From NCBI RefSeq assembly GCF_002356355.1, contig NZ_AP018052.1, forward strand, positions 3,169,442-3,233,441: a stretch of DNA of 64,000 nucleotides, in the 5' to 3' direction. Origin of the DNA: Thiohalobacter thiocyanaticus (GTDB lineage Bacteria; Pseudomonadota; Gammaproteobacteria; Thiohalobacterales; Thiohalobacteraceae). A program made the position numbers and the translations under genes. Position 1 is the stretch's first letter. The number at the start of each line of letters is the position of its first letter. Shown here in pieces: positions 8,811 through 17,599 of this stretch. Below the pieces are notes generated by a model that worked only from the letters and a program-made list of their open reading frames with translations, ran no database searches and was not told where the DNA came from.

Positions 8811-8956
8811 CGTCATTGCGAGCGCAGCGCGGCAATCTCGTAATGCAGCACCAACCTGTAGGGATTATTCGCTACGCCCACCCCTTCGCACCCATAGAAG
8901 CCCTCCGGGTTTCATCATGGGCACCCCACCCTTCGGGTCTGGGCATCGCAATGACG
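8811..8956. repeat. Small inverted-repeat element (copy 1, about 146 bp)
   Basis: Terminal inverted repeats CGTCATTGCG (8811-8820) and CGCAATGACG (8947-8956) bound a non-coding stretch with GCGCGGCAATCTCG near the left end and ACCCTTCGGGTCTGGGC near the right. Its reverse complement matches the copy at 23226-23360 over most of its length. It fills most of the pyrC'-pyrK gap (8795-9033). Confidence 0.75.
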
Positions 8957-9033
8957 GATCATCGGCTTCCGAAAGCGGTGGATAACCGTTTTCCAAGTGT
9001 TCTTCGTGTTCCCTGTGGTTCATAATTGACCCC

Positions 9034-9912
9034 ATGACCACTGCCAAACCCCACCGCGGCACCATCCAGCTGGAAGACGCCGAGATCCTGGACCACGAGG
9101 CGCATCCGGGCGAGCAGTACATCCTGCGCGTCCGCAGCCCCGAGTGCGCCCGCCGCGCCGAACCGGGCAGCTTCGCCCATCTGACCTGCGACCCGCTGCT
9201 GCCCATGCGCCGGCCGCTGTCGATCATGCGCACCGATCCGGAGGCCGGCTGGGTGGAGTTCCTGTACAAGGTGGTCGGCGCGGGCACCCGACTGCTCAGC
9301 CGCCGCCAGGTGGGTGAATCGCTGAGTGTGCTGGGTCCCATCGGCCAGCCGTTCCGGCCGCGCCCTGAACGCCCGCGCACCCTGCTGCTGGGCGGCGGCG
9401 TCGGCATCCCGCCCATGGTGTTTCTGGCCGACGCCCTGCGCCGGCAACCGGCGTACAAGCCGCTGGTGCTGATGGGATCCGAAGTCCCCTTCCCCTTCAC
9501 CCGCCGGCCGTCGCAGATCCTGGTGCCCGGCATTCCCGACGGGGTGATCGCCGCCATGCCGCTGCTGGAGGACTGGGGCGTGCCCAGCCGCCTGTGCAGT
9601 CAGCAGGACTTCCCCGGCTGCTTCCAGGGCTATATCACGGATCTCGCCCGTGACTGGCTGGCCGCACTCAATACGCAGCATCTGCATGAGGTGGAGATCT
9701 TCGCCTGCGGCCCCCACGCCATGCTGGAGGCCGTCGCCGGACTGGCACGCGAGTACGATCTGCCCTGCCAGGTCTCGCTGGAGGAATTCATGGCCTGCGC
9801 CGTCGGCGGCTGCGCCGGCTGCACCGTGCAGGTGGCAACCGAGCAGGGCCCGGCGATGAAACGCGTGTGCGTGGACGGGCCGGTGTTCGATGCGCGGGCG
9901 GTGTTTCCCTGA
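9034..9912 (+). CDS. PyrK-like dihydroorotate dehydrogenase electron transfer subunit
   Basis: 292 residues with a ferredoxin-reductase fold. An FAD-binding segment RRPLSIM lies near residue 60-66, the nucleotide-binding LLGGGVGIPPM follows, and the C-terminal cysteines C255, C260, C263 and C279 (in MACAVGGCAGC and VCVDGP) match the PyrK [2Fe-2S] ligands. PyrK passes electrons from class 1B dihydroorotate dehydrogenase to NAD. No PyrD partner is encoded nearby and gammaproteobacteria normally use a quinone-linked PyrD, so the actual partner is unknown. It follows the pyr genes but is separated from them by a repeat element, and probably has its own promoter. Confidence 0.82.
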   Translation: MTTAKPHRGTIQLEDAEILDHEAHPGEQYILRVRSPECARRAEPGSFAHLTCDPLLPMRRPLSIMRTDPEAGWVEFLYKVVGAGTRLLSRRQVGESLSVLGPIGQPFRPRPERPRTLLLGGGVGIPPMVFLADALRRQPAYKPLVLMGSEVPFPFTRRPSQILVPGIPDGVIAAMPLLEDWGVPSRLCSQQDFPGCFQGYITDLARDWLAALNTQHLHEVEIFACGPHAMLEAVAGLAREYDLPCQVSLEEFMACAVGGCAGCTVQVATEQGPAMKRVCVDGPVFDARAVFP

Positions 9913-9965
9913 GCTGAACAGCTCAACGCAAAGACGCCAGGACGCAGGGAACAGCAAAGAGCGTA

Positions 9966-10259
9966 ATGGTGACTCCCATGGACAATCACATCGAAATCCA
10001 TTACTGCAATCAATGCCGGTGGCTGCTGCGCTCGGCCTGGATGGCACAGGAACTGCTGACGACGTTCGCGGACGAGATCACCGAACTCACGCTGCGTCCG
10101 GGCACGGGCGGCGTATTCGAGGTCAGCGTCAACGGCAAGCAGGTATGGTCACGCAAGGAAGCCGGCCGCTTTCCGGAGATCACGGAGTTGAAGCAGCGGG
10201 TGCGCGACGAGGTCGCGCCGGACAAGGGGCTGGGGCATTCCGACAAGAAAAAGGATTAA
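9966..10259 (+). CDS. SelT/SelW/SelH (Rdx) family redox protein
   Basis: 97 residues from the ATG at 9966. A second in-frame ATG at 9978 is possible, but only the first has an AAAGAG-like ribosome site. The N-terminal CNQC (Cys14, Cys17 from the first ATG) is the CxxC redox pair, with ordinary Cys rather than selenocysteine, and GTGGVFEVSVNGK is the second family signature. Rdx proteins adopt a thioredoxin-like fold and are thought to act in thiol redox reactions. The substrate is unknown. The reading frame ends 15 bases from the convergent pilU stop. Confidence 0.85.
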   Translation: MVTPMDNHIEIHYCNQCRWLLRSAWMAQELLTTFADEITELTLRPGTGGVFEVSVNGKQVWSRKEAGRFPEITELKQRVRDEVAPDKGLGHSDKKKD

Positions 10260-10274
10260 AGGCACCCGCCAACA

Positions 10275-11444
10275 TCAAGTCCGCTTCTTCTCCCCGCGCT
10301 TGTGGCCGGACAGGGCGTACTGATCCGAGTTGTCGATCTCCAGGTCGGCGATGGCATCGCCGAGCTTGTCCACATCCTCTTCGTCCAGCTTGATCATCAA
10401 CCGCACCTCGTTGGGCGAGTCGGCGTAGTGCAGGGCGTTGTCATAGCTGATGTCGCCGGCCTTGTAGAGTTCGAACAGGGCCTGATCAAAGGTCTGCATG
10501 CCCTGCTCGCGGGAGCGCTTCATCAGGTCCTTCAGACGATGGATCTCGCCATTGCGGATGTATTCCGAGGCCAGTGGACTGTTGATCAGCACCTCGACGG
10601 CGGCACGACGGCCCTTGCCGTCAACGGTGGGAATCAGCTGCTGGGCGATCATGGCCTTGAGGTTGAGCGACAGGTCCATCAGCAGCTGGTCGCGGCGGTC
10701 CTCGGGGAAGAAGTTGATGATGCGGTCCAGTGCCTGGTTGGCGTTGTTGGCGTGCAGCGTGGACAGACACAGGTGGCCGGTCTCGGCGAAGGCGATGGCG
10801 TAGTCCATGGTCTCGCGGCTGCGGATCTCGCCGATCAGGATCACATCCGGGGCCTGACGCAGGGTGTTGCGCAGGCCGATCTCGTAGGAATCGGTGTCCA
10901 GCCCGACCTCCCGCTGGGTGACGATGCAGCCGTCATGCTGGTGGATGAACTCGATGGGGTCTTCCAGGGTGACGATGTGGCCGTTGCCGTGATGGTTGCG
11001 ATAGCCGAGCATGGCGGCCAGCGAGGTGGACTTGCCGGTGCCGGTCGCGCCCACGAACAGCACCAGGCCGCGCTTGGTCATGGCCAGCTTCTCGAGCACG
11101 GGCGGCAGGTTCAGCCCCTCGAAGTCGGGGATCCGGGTCTCGATCCGACGCAGCACCATGCCGACGTGGTTGCGCTGGTAGAAGGCGCTGACACGGAAGC
11201 GTCCGAGGCCGGTCTCGCTCAGGGCGAAGTTGCATTCATGGGTACGGTTGAACTCATCGCGCAGATGCTCGGGCACCGTCGCCATGACCATGTCCCGGGC
11301 CTCGGCCGGGGCCAGCGGCTCCCTGGCCGCAGCCACGATCTTGCCGTCGACCTTGATGCTGGGCGGCACACCGGCGGTGATGAACAGATCGGAGGCCTTC
11401 TTCCTGACCACCAGCATGAGCAGTGTCTTGAGGTCCTGTGCCAT
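10275..11444 (-). CDS. pilU: Type IV pilus retraction ATPase PilU
   Basis: 389 residues, slightly longer than PilT and with a charged C-terminal tail, as in PilU proteins. The Walker A motif is GATGTGKST, followed by the Asp box TLEDPIEF, the Walker B region ILIGEIRS, and the His box TGHLCLSTLHANN. PilU works with PilT at the cytoplasmic base of the pilus to retract fibres. It follows pilT in the same direction with a 192-base spacer holding a hairpin-forming repeat. A GGGA-type ribosome site lies just before the ATG. The rest of the pilus machinery is not in this window. Confidence 0.93.
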   Translation of the reverse strand: MAQDLKTLLMLVVRKKASDLFITAGVPPSIKVDGKIVAAAREPLAPAEARDMVMATVPEHLRDEFNRTHECNFALSETGLGRFRVSAFYQRNHVGMVLRRIETRIPDFEGLNLPPVLEKLAMTKRGLVLFVGATGTGKSTSLAAMLGYRNHHGNGHIVTLEDPIEFIHQHDGCIVTQREVGLDTDSYEIGLRNTLRQAPDVILIGEIRSRETMDYAIAFAETGHLCLSTLHANNANQALDRIINFFPEDRRDQLLMDLSLNLKAMIAQQLIPTVDGKGRRAAVEVLINSPLASEYIRNGEIHRLKDLMKRSREQGMQTFDQALFELYKAGDISYDNALHYADSPNEVRLMIKLDEEDVDKLGDAIADLEIDNSDQYALSGHKRGEKKRT

Positions 11445-11554
11445 GTCGTTTCCCTTTGCGTTGCACCAGCGGTTCCATCATCCCCTCTCCCTTGAGGCAG
11501 CACCCAGGGGGCATAAAAGGGGCAGAGGCGAGGGGGGGGGCAAACGCCTGACCC

Positions 11555-11610
11555 CCCCTCACCCTGACCCTCTCCCCCCGCAAGCGGGAGGGAGAGGGAG
11601 CTGTTTATAT
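11555..11610. repeat. Pyrimidine/purine hairpin repeat between pilT and pilU
   Basis: The stretch CCCTCACCCTGACCCTCTCC and its near-complement GCGGGAGGGAGAGG form a stem around a short loop near 11580-11586. Upstream, 11480-11540 holds further runs of C and G, including nine Gs in a row. This kind of repeat is widespread in environmental proteobacteria. Here it interrupts the pilTU operon and may lower pilU expression relative to pilT. Confidence 0.55.
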
Positions 11611-11636
11611 ACCGCCAGAAAACATTCCAACAGCGC

Positions 11637-12674
11637 CTAACGGAACAACTCCTTGTTGGCCGCCTTGGCGCGGGCATCCTGCCGGCTGACGAGTCCTTTC
11701 TGCACGATCTCCTGCAGGTTCTGATCCAGGGTCTGCATGCCGGCAGCCTGACCGGTCTGGATGGCCGAGTACATCTGGGCCACCTTGTCCTCGCGGATCA
11801 GGTTGCGGATGGCCGGGGTGCCGATCATGATCTCGTGCGCGGCGACACGCCCGCCGCCGGTCTTCTTGAGCAGCGTCTGGGAAATGACCGCGCGCAGCGA
11901 CTCGGAGAGCATGGACCGGACCATGGATTTCTCCGCCGCGGGGAAGACGTCGATGATGCGGTCGATGGTCTTGGCCGCGGAACTGGTATGCAGGGTGCCG
12001 AACACCAGGTGGCCGGTCTCGGCCGCGGTCAGCGCCAGGCGGATGGTCTCCAGGTCGCGCATCTCGCCCACCAGCACGATGTCCGGATCCTCGCGCAGGG
12101 CGGAACGCAGCGCCTCGGCGAAGCCCAGGGTGTCGCGGTGCACCTCGCGCTGGTTGACCAGGCATTTCTTGGATTCGTGTACGAACTCGATCGGGTCCTC
12201 GATGGTGAGGATGTGTTCGTAGCGGGTCTCGTTGACGTGGTTCATCATCGCCGCCAGGGTGGTGGACTTGCCGGAACCGGTCGGGCCGGTGACCAGCACG
12301 ATGCCGCGCGGCTGATCGGCGATATCCTTGAACACCGGCGGGCAGCCGAGGTCCTCCAGGCTCAGTATCTTGGAGGGGATGGTACGGAACACCGCGCCGG
12401 CGCCGCGATTGTGGTTGAAGGCGTTGACACGGAAGCGCGCCAGGTTCGGGATCTCGAACGAGAAGTCGGTCTCGAGGAATTCCTCGAAGTCCTTGCGCTG
12501 CTTGTCGTTCATGATGTCGTAGACCAGCGCGTGGACTTCCTTGTGCTCCAACGCCGGCACATTGATGCGGCGGATGTCGCCGTCGACGCGGATCATGGGC
12601 GGCAGCCCGGCGGAGAGATGCAGGTCGGAGGCGTTGTTCTTGACCCCGAAGGCGAGCAGTTCTGCGATATCCAT
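11637..12674 (-). CDS. pilT: Type IV pilus retraction ATPase PilT
   Basis: 345 residues, the typical PilT length. Walker A is GPTGSGKSTTL, with Asp box LTIEDPIEF, Walker B region VLVGEMRDLET and His box TGHLVFGTLHTSS. The C-terminal motif AIRNLIRE, needed for retraction in characterised PilT proteins, is present. It is a hexameric cytoplasmic motor that depolymerises the pilus during twitching. It is divergent from yggS across a 157-base gap, an arrangement shared with P. aeruginosa, and is followed by pilU. Confidence 0.95.
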   Translation of the reverse strand: MDIAELLAFGVKNNASDLHLSAGLPPMIRVDGDIRRINVPALEHKEVHALVYDIMNDKQRKDFEEFLETDFSFEIPNLARFRVNAFNHNRGAGAVFRTIPSKILSLEDLGCPPVFKDIADQPRGIVLVTGPTGSGKSTTLAAMMNHVNETRYEHILTIEDPIEFVHESKKCLVNQREVHRDTLGFAEALRSALREDPDIVLVGEMRDLETIRLALTAAETGHLVFGTLHTSSAAKTIDRIIDVFPAAEKSMVRSMLSESLRAVISQTLLKKTGGGRVAAHEIMIGTPAIRNLIREDKVAQMYSAIQTGQAAGMQTLDQNLQEIVQKGLVSRQDARAKAANKELFR

Positions 12675-12831
12675 TCGTTTCCCCTGAACGATTATTTCCG
12701 GTCCCTGTTATAGCGTCACTTTACCCCAAGCCTTGATACAGGGGAATCCGGCCGCGCGCATGGCACCCGCCCCCCCACCCGGGGTATAGTAGTCCCCGGT
12801 TTACCGAACGGGTCAGCCCGCAAGGCTCGAT

Positions 12832-13551
12832 GTGACGCTCCCACACGACCAGCAACTGTGTCAGCGCCGGCAGGAACTGCTCGACCGTATCGGCGAGTGG
12901 TGCGACCAGTATGGACGTGCGCGTGACTGTGTGCGGCTGCTGGCCGTCTCCAAGCACTTCCCCGCCGGTGACATCCAGACCCTGGCCGGCTGCGGCCAAC
13001 TCGCCTTCGGCGAGTCCTACCTCAAGGAGGCGGTCGACAAGCTCGATGCCCTCGCCGGACTGCATCTGGAGTGGCACTTCATCGGGCCCATGCAGTCGAA
13101 CAAGACCCGGCGCGTCGCCGAACGCTTTGCCTGGGTGCAGAGCCTGGACCGGCTGAAGATCGCCCAGCGCCTGGCCGAGCAGCGCCCGGCCGATCTGCCG
13201 CCGCTCAACATCTGCCTGCAGGTCAACATCAGCGGTGAGACCAGCAAGTCCGGTGTGGAGCCCGCCGCCGCAGCGGAACTGGCCGCCGCCGTGAGTGAAC
13301 TGCCGCGGCTGCGCCTGCGCGGCCTGATGGCCATACCGGCGCCGACCATCCAGTTCGGCGAACAGCGCCGGGGCTTCGCCCGGCTGCGGGAACTCTTCGA
13401 GGACCTGACCGCGGCCGGCCATGCGCTGGACACCCTGTCCATGGGCATGAGCAACGACCTGGAGGCGGCCATCGCCGAGGGCAGCACCCTGGTGCGGGTC
13501 GGAACGGCCCTGTTCGGCCAGCGTCCACCCCCTGATGGCGTGCCGCCTTGA
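12832..13551 (+). CDS. YggS family pyridoxal phosphate homeostasis protein
   Basis: 239 residues from a GTG at 12832. The ATG two bases earlier is immediately followed by TGA in its own frame, so GTG is the credible start. Lys41 in LLAVSKHFP is the PLP-binding lysine. ESYLKEAVDKL, HFIGPMQSNK and GMSNDLEAAI are strong family signatures. YggS/PROSC proteins bind PLP without a known reaction and help keep free PLP and some amino acid pools in balance. It begins the yggS-proC-yggT-yggU cluster common in gammaproteobacteria. Confidence 0.93.
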   Translation: MTLPHDQQLCQRRQELLDRIGEWCDQYGRARDCVRLLAVSKHFPAGDIQTLAGCGQLAFGESYLKEAVDKLDALAGLHLEWHFIGPMQSNKTRRVAERFAWVQSLDRLKIAQRLAEQRPADLPPLNICLQVNISGETSKSGVEPAAAAELAAAVSELPRLRLRGLMAIPAPTIQFGEQRRGFARLRELFEDLTAAGHALDTLSMGMSNDLEAAIAEGSTLVRVGTALFGQRPPPDGVPP

Positions 13552-13609
13552 TGACACCGGCACTGAACGGCGACAATCGGCATCAACAATCCGAGCAACA
13601 GGCCCTGAC

Positions 13610-14440
13610 ATGAACGAATCCCAGCTCTGCTTCATCGGCGCCGGCAACATGGCTCGCAGCCTGATCGGCGGGCTGCTGGCCGACGGCTTTCCCGCCGACC
13701 GCATCCGCGCCAGCGACCCGGATGCCGGGCAGCGCGAGGCGGTCGCCCAACGCTTCGGCGTTCAGGTCTTCGCCGATAACGCCGAAGCGCTGGCCGGTGC
13801 CCATGTGCTGATCCTGGCGGTCAAACCCCAGGGGCTGGCTGCACTGGCCCGGGAACTGGCGCCGCAGCTGGATGCGGCCAATCCCCTGCTGATCTCCGTG
13901 GCCGCAGGCATCCGCGCCTCCGACCTGGACCGCTGGCTGGGCGGCAACCGCCCGCTGGTGCGCTGCATGCCCAACACCCCGGCCCTGGTGCAGAGCGGGG
14001 CCACTGCGCTGTATGCCACCGCCGCGGTCAACGACGCCCAGCGCAACCTGGCCGAGTCCATTCTGCGCGCCGTGGGCCTGACCCTGTGGGTCGAGGATGA
14101 GACCCAGATGGATGCGGTCACCGCCCTGTCCGGCAGCGGTCCCGCCTACTTCTTTCTTATGATCGAGGCCATGCAGCAGGCCGGAACGGACCTGGGGCTG
14201 CCGGCCGACACCGCCCGGCTGCTGGCACTGCAGACCGCCTTCGGCGCGGCCAGGATGGCGCTGGAATCCGAGGACCCGCCGGGGCGGCTGCGTGAGCGCG
14301 TCACCTCCCCCGGCGGCACCACCGAACGGGCCCTGGCGGCCCTGGAGGACGGCGGCTTCCGCGCACTCGTCGCGCGGGCCATGCAGGCCGCGCAGGCGCG
14401 CTCGCGGGAACTGGCCGAACAACTGGGAGCGGACGCATGA
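13610..14440 (+). CDS. proC: Pyrroline-5-carboxylate reductase
   Basis: 276 residues from the ATG at 13610. The open frame extends further back but without homology. The Rossmann motif FIGAGNMARSLIGG binds NAD(P)H, and the C-terminal signatures SGSGPAYFF and TSPGGTTERAL are the P5C reductase hallmarks. It reduces pyrroline-5-carboxylate to proline, the last step of proline synthesis. It lies 58 bases after yggS and overlaps yggT by four bases (ATGA), so yggT is translationally coupled to it. Confidence 0.96.
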   Translation: MNESQLCFIGAGNMARSLIGGLLADGFPADRIRASDPDAGQREAVAQRFGVQVFADNAEALAGAHVLILAVKPQGLAALARELAPQLDAANPLLISVAAGIRASDLDRWLGGNRPLVRCMPNTPALVQSGATALYATAAVNDAQRNLAESILRAVGLTLWVEDETQMDAVTALSGSGPAYFFLMIEAMQQAGTDLGLPADTARLLALQTAFGAARMALESEDPPGRLRERVTSPGGTTERALAALEDGGFRALVARAMQAAQARSRELAEQLGADA

Positions 14441-15009
14441 ACGGCGGCAATCTGCTGGGCGACACCCTGGGCTTCGTCATCCAGGTGCTGGTGGGCCTGT
14501 ACGTGCTGGTACTGATGCTGCGCCTGCTGCTGGGCTGGCTGCGGGCGGATTTCTACAACCCCTTAAGCCAGTTCATCGTCAAGGTGACCAACCCGCCGGT
14601 GATTCCGCTGCGGCGCCTCCTGCCGCCCCTCGGGCGCCTCGACACCGCCACCGTGGTGGTGATGCTCGTCGTGCAGATGCTGGGCGTGGCGCTGGTGATG
14701 CTGGTCTCCGGCCGGCCGGTACACCCCTACCCGCTGCTGGCGCACAGCCTGATTGAGTTGATTTCACTGGGTTTTTCAGTATTCATCTTCGCCATCCTGA
14801 TCCAGGCCATCCTCAGCTGGGTCAACCCGGGCGGCTACAATCCGGCGCTCGCGATCCTGCATTCCCTCACCGAACCGGTGTTGCGGCCGCTGCGCGGTCT
14901 GATCCCGCCCATTTCGGGGATCGATCTCAGCCCGCTGTTCGCCATTCTCATCCTGGAGGTTGCCCGGCGCCTGGTGCTGGGGCTGCTCACCGCCCTCCTG
15001 TTTGCCTGA
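14437..15009 (+). CDS. YggT family integral membrane protein
   Basis: 190 residues with two copies of the YGGT repeat, each a pair of membrane helices separated by a short amphipathic stretch (YNPLSQFIVKVTNPPVIPLR in the first and YNPALAILHSLTEPVLRPLR in the second). Proteobacterial YggT has this duplicated form. Family members have been linked to cell shape, osmotic stress and membrane complex formation, but no biochemical function is established. It is coupled to proC by an ATGA overlap and is followed after one base by the GTG of yggU. Confidence 0.92.
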   Translation: MNGGNLLGDTLGFVIQVLVGLYVLVLMLRLLLGWLRADFYNPLSQFIVKVTNPPVIPLRRLLPPLGRLDTATVVVMLVVQMLGVALVMLVSGRPVHPYPLLAHSLIELISLGFSVFIFAILIQAILSWVNPGGYNPALAILHSLTEPVLRPLRGLIPPISGIDLSPLFAILILEVARRLVLGLLTALLFA

Positions 15010-15010
15010 G

Positions 15011-15304
15011 GTGAGTACCCCCGCCTGGTACCGCTGGGACGGCGAGGATCTGATCCTCGACCTGCACGTCCAGCCCGGTGCCCGCCGGGAGGAACTGGCC
15101 GGAGAGCATGGCGGGCGGCTCAAGGTACGGATCAAGGCTGCACCGATCGAAGGCAAGGCCAACCGCGGCCTGATCAGGTTCCTGGCCGATCTGTTCGGCG
15201 TCGCCCCGCGCGATATCCAACTGTTGCGGGGCGAAACCGGCCGGGACAAGCGCCTGCGCATCCCCCGCCCGGCGCGATTGCCGCCGGAGGTCACCCGCCC
15301 CTGA
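15011..15304 (+). CDS. DUF167 family protein YggU
   Basis: 97 residues from the GTG at 15011, chosen because it directly follows the yggT stop and gives the family-typical length. The core LHVQPGARREELAGEHGG, LKVRIKAAPIEGKAN and LLRGETGRDKRLRI are the DUF167 signatures. The function is unknown, although the fold and basic surface suggest nucleic-acid or protein binding. It ends the compact yggS-proC-yggT-yggU run. In many relatives metX/metW or the DUF4426 gene follow, whereas here a dynamin-like gene intervenes. Confidence 0.9.
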   Translation: MSTPAWYRWDGEDLILDLHVQPGARREELAGEHGGRLKVRIKAAPIEGKANRGLIRFLADLFGVAPRDIQLLRGETGRDKRLRIPRPARLPPEVTRP

Positions 15305-15501
15305 TTCCAGCAGCCGACCTGCGCTGTACCGCCATTCGCCTCAGACCCGTGACGGGGTTCACATCCTGGCCGGACTGCCGGGCAGCGCCATCTAAGCTCC
15401 TGTAAAGCGTCTCAAGATTCCTCTGCCGCGGTCGAAAGCCCGGATATAGGGAGTCGCGCCGCCGGCACGGCCGGTGGATTCTGTCTGGAGGAAAACACAC
15501 A

Positions 15502-17478
15502 ATGCAAAACGACGCGTTCAGTGGGCGACTGGAAGCCTATGCCAACTGGAAGTCCGAGGTGCTCGACACCCTGCAGGCCTTCCAGAAATGGCTCGATGAA
15601 CACGAAATGGACGAAGGCGAAACCGATCTGCGCATCTTCGAGACCATGGAGGCACTGCGCCAGGACCGGCTCAATCTGGCCTTCGTGGCCGAATTCTCGC
15701 GCGGCAAGACCGAACTGATCAACGCCATCTTCTTCGCCGACTACGGCTGCCGGCTGCTGCCCTCCGACGCCGGGCGCACCACCATGTGCCCGAGCGAGTT
15801 GTTCTACGATCACCGGGCCGACTCGGCCTATCTGCGACTGCTGCCCATCGAGACCCGGCGCGAGGAGCGCGCCATCGCCGACTACAAGAATGCGCCCGAG
15901 CACTGGGTCACCCTGCCCCTGGACACGGATTCGCCCGAGCAGATGAGCGAGACCTTCCGCGAGGTGATCCGCACCAAGACGGTCAAGCTGGATACGGCGC
16001 GCGAACTCGGACTGTACGACGAAACCCAGGACAGCCGCTTCAAGAAGACCGGCGAGTATCCCGAGCAGGTCGAGATCCCGATGTGGCGCCACGCCCTGAT
16101 CAGTTTCCCGCACCCCCTGCTCAAGCAGGGCCTGGTCATCCTCGACACCCCGGGCCTGAACGCCCTGGGCAACGAACCGGAACTGACCGTGAGCATGCTG
16201 CCCTCGGCTCAGGCGGTGCTGTTCGTGCTGGCGGCCGATACCGGCGTGACCAAGTCCGACCTGGAGATGTGGGAGCATCATGTGCACAACCTGGGCAGCC
16301 AGCACAACAAACACCTGGTGGTGGCGCTGAACAAGATCGACACCCTGTGGGACGACCTCAAGGACAATGCCAGCGTCGACCAGACCATCGCCACCCAGCG
16401 CCGCAAGGCCGCCGAACTCCTGCACGTGGACGAGCAGCAGGTTTTCCCGCTGTCGGCACTCAAGGGTCTGGCCGGCAAGATCCGCGACGAGGAGGAACTG
16501 CTCACCCGCAGCCGCCTGCCTGAACTGGAGCATTTTCTTTCCGACGAGGTGCTGCCCAACAAACTCAACGTCCTGCGCGAGCACATCCTGCACGAGATCG
16601 GCGGACTGCAGAACGAGATGCACGACATCCTCGGCAGCCGTCTGGAGCAGACCCGCAAGGAACTGGAGAATCTCGGCTCGCTGCGCGGCAAGAACGCCGA
16701 TGTCATCCAGCACCTGATGCAGAAATCACGCGAGGAGCAGTCGGCCTACATGCGCAACGTCGAGAGCTTCCAGTCCAGCCGCCGGGTGCTGCAGAGCCAG
16801 GCCAGGGAGATGCTGGACGCGCTCAGCCTGGAATCCTTCGACAAGCTGATCGACAAGACCCGCAAGGAGATGACCGGGGCCTGGACCACGTCCGGACTCA
16901 AGCGCGGCATGGAGGCCTTCTTCGAGGGCGCACGCGACACCATGGACCAGGTGGCGCACTCGGCCGAGCAGACCCGCAACCTGATCCGTTCGACCTACCG
17001 CAAGTTCCACGAGGAGCACGGCCTGCCGTCGATGACGCCCAAGGTGTTCTCGGTCGACCAGTTCAATATGGATTTCCATAACCTGCTCAAGGAGGCCGAG
17101 GCCTTCCGCAACAGTCCGTCCATGGCCATGACCGAGCAGAGCTTCGTCATCAAGAAATTCTTCGTCTCGCTGGTCAGCCAGGCCCGCAGCATCTTCTTCC
17201 GCGCCAACCAGGAAGCCAACGCCTGGCTGAAGGAAGTCATGAACCCGCTGGTACAGCAGATCAAGGACCACAAGCGGCTGATGGAGAAACGCCTGGAGAC
17301 ACTGCGCCGGATCAACGAATCACGCGATACGCTGGAAGCCCGGATCAAGGAACTGGAAACCGAGCAGACCGGGCTGGAGACGGACCTGCAGACCCTGGAA
17401 CGGCTGCGCGAGGTGCTGCACCAGCCCCTGCCTGACGGCGACGGCAATTCCGACCAGGCCCGGATTGCGGTCGGCTGA
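15502..17478 (+). CDS. Bacterial dynamin-like GTPase
   Basis: 658 residues. The GTPase domain comes first: a P-loop VAEFSRGKTELIN (Ala63 stands where the family usually has Gly, Lys69-Thr70 intact), G3 DTPGLN at Asp215, and G4 NKID at Asn277. The rest (about 330-640) is mostly alpha-helical with long charged heptad-like stretches, including a C-terminal coiled coil. A short weakly hydrophobic region around residues 545-570 could touch the membrane. Bacterial dynamins remodel membranes or guard them under stress. This one is not assigned to a known subgroup. It has its own 197-base upstream gap and a GGAGG ribosome site, and sits between yggU and the DUF4426 gene. Confidence 0.85.
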   Translation: MQNDAFSGRLEAYANWKSEVLDTLQAFQKWLDEHEMDEGETDLRIFETMEALRQDRLNLAFVAEFSRGKTELINAIFFADYGCRLLPSDAGRTTMCPSELFYDHRADSAYLRLLPIETRREERAIADYKNAPEHWVTLPLDTDSPEQMSETFREVIRTKTVKLDTARELGLYDETQDSRFKKTGEYPEQVEIPMWRHALISFPHPLLKQGLVILDTPGLNALGNEPELTVSMLPSAQAVLFVLAADTGVTKSDLEMWEHHVHNLGSQHNKHLVVALNKIDTLWDDLKDNASVDQTIATQRRKAAELLHVDEQQVFPLSALKGLAGKIRDEEELLTRSRLPELEHFLSDEVLPNKLNVLREHILHEIGGLQNEMHDILGSRLEQTRKELENLGSLRGKNADVIQHLMQKSREEQSAYMRNVESFQSSRRVLQSQAREMLDALSLESFDKLIDKTRKEMTGAWTTSGLKRGMEAFFEGARDTMDQVAHSAEQTRNLIRSTYRKFHEEHGLPSMTPKVFSVDQFNMDFHNLLKEAEAFRNSPSMAMTEQSFVIKKFFVSLVSQARSIFFRANQEANAWLKEVMNPLVQQIKDHKRLMEKRLETLRRINESRDTLEARIKELETEQTGLETDLQTLERLREVLHQPLPDGDGNSDQARIAVG

Positions 17479-17599
17479 AGCCCGCCCGCACCGCCGCGCT
17501 TCAGTCACGGCGCCTGACCCATCGGTCCGGCGCCGGATTTTTTTCCAGCGCATGTACGCTATACTCGGGAAAAGACCCATTCCAACAAGGAGGCAGTCC

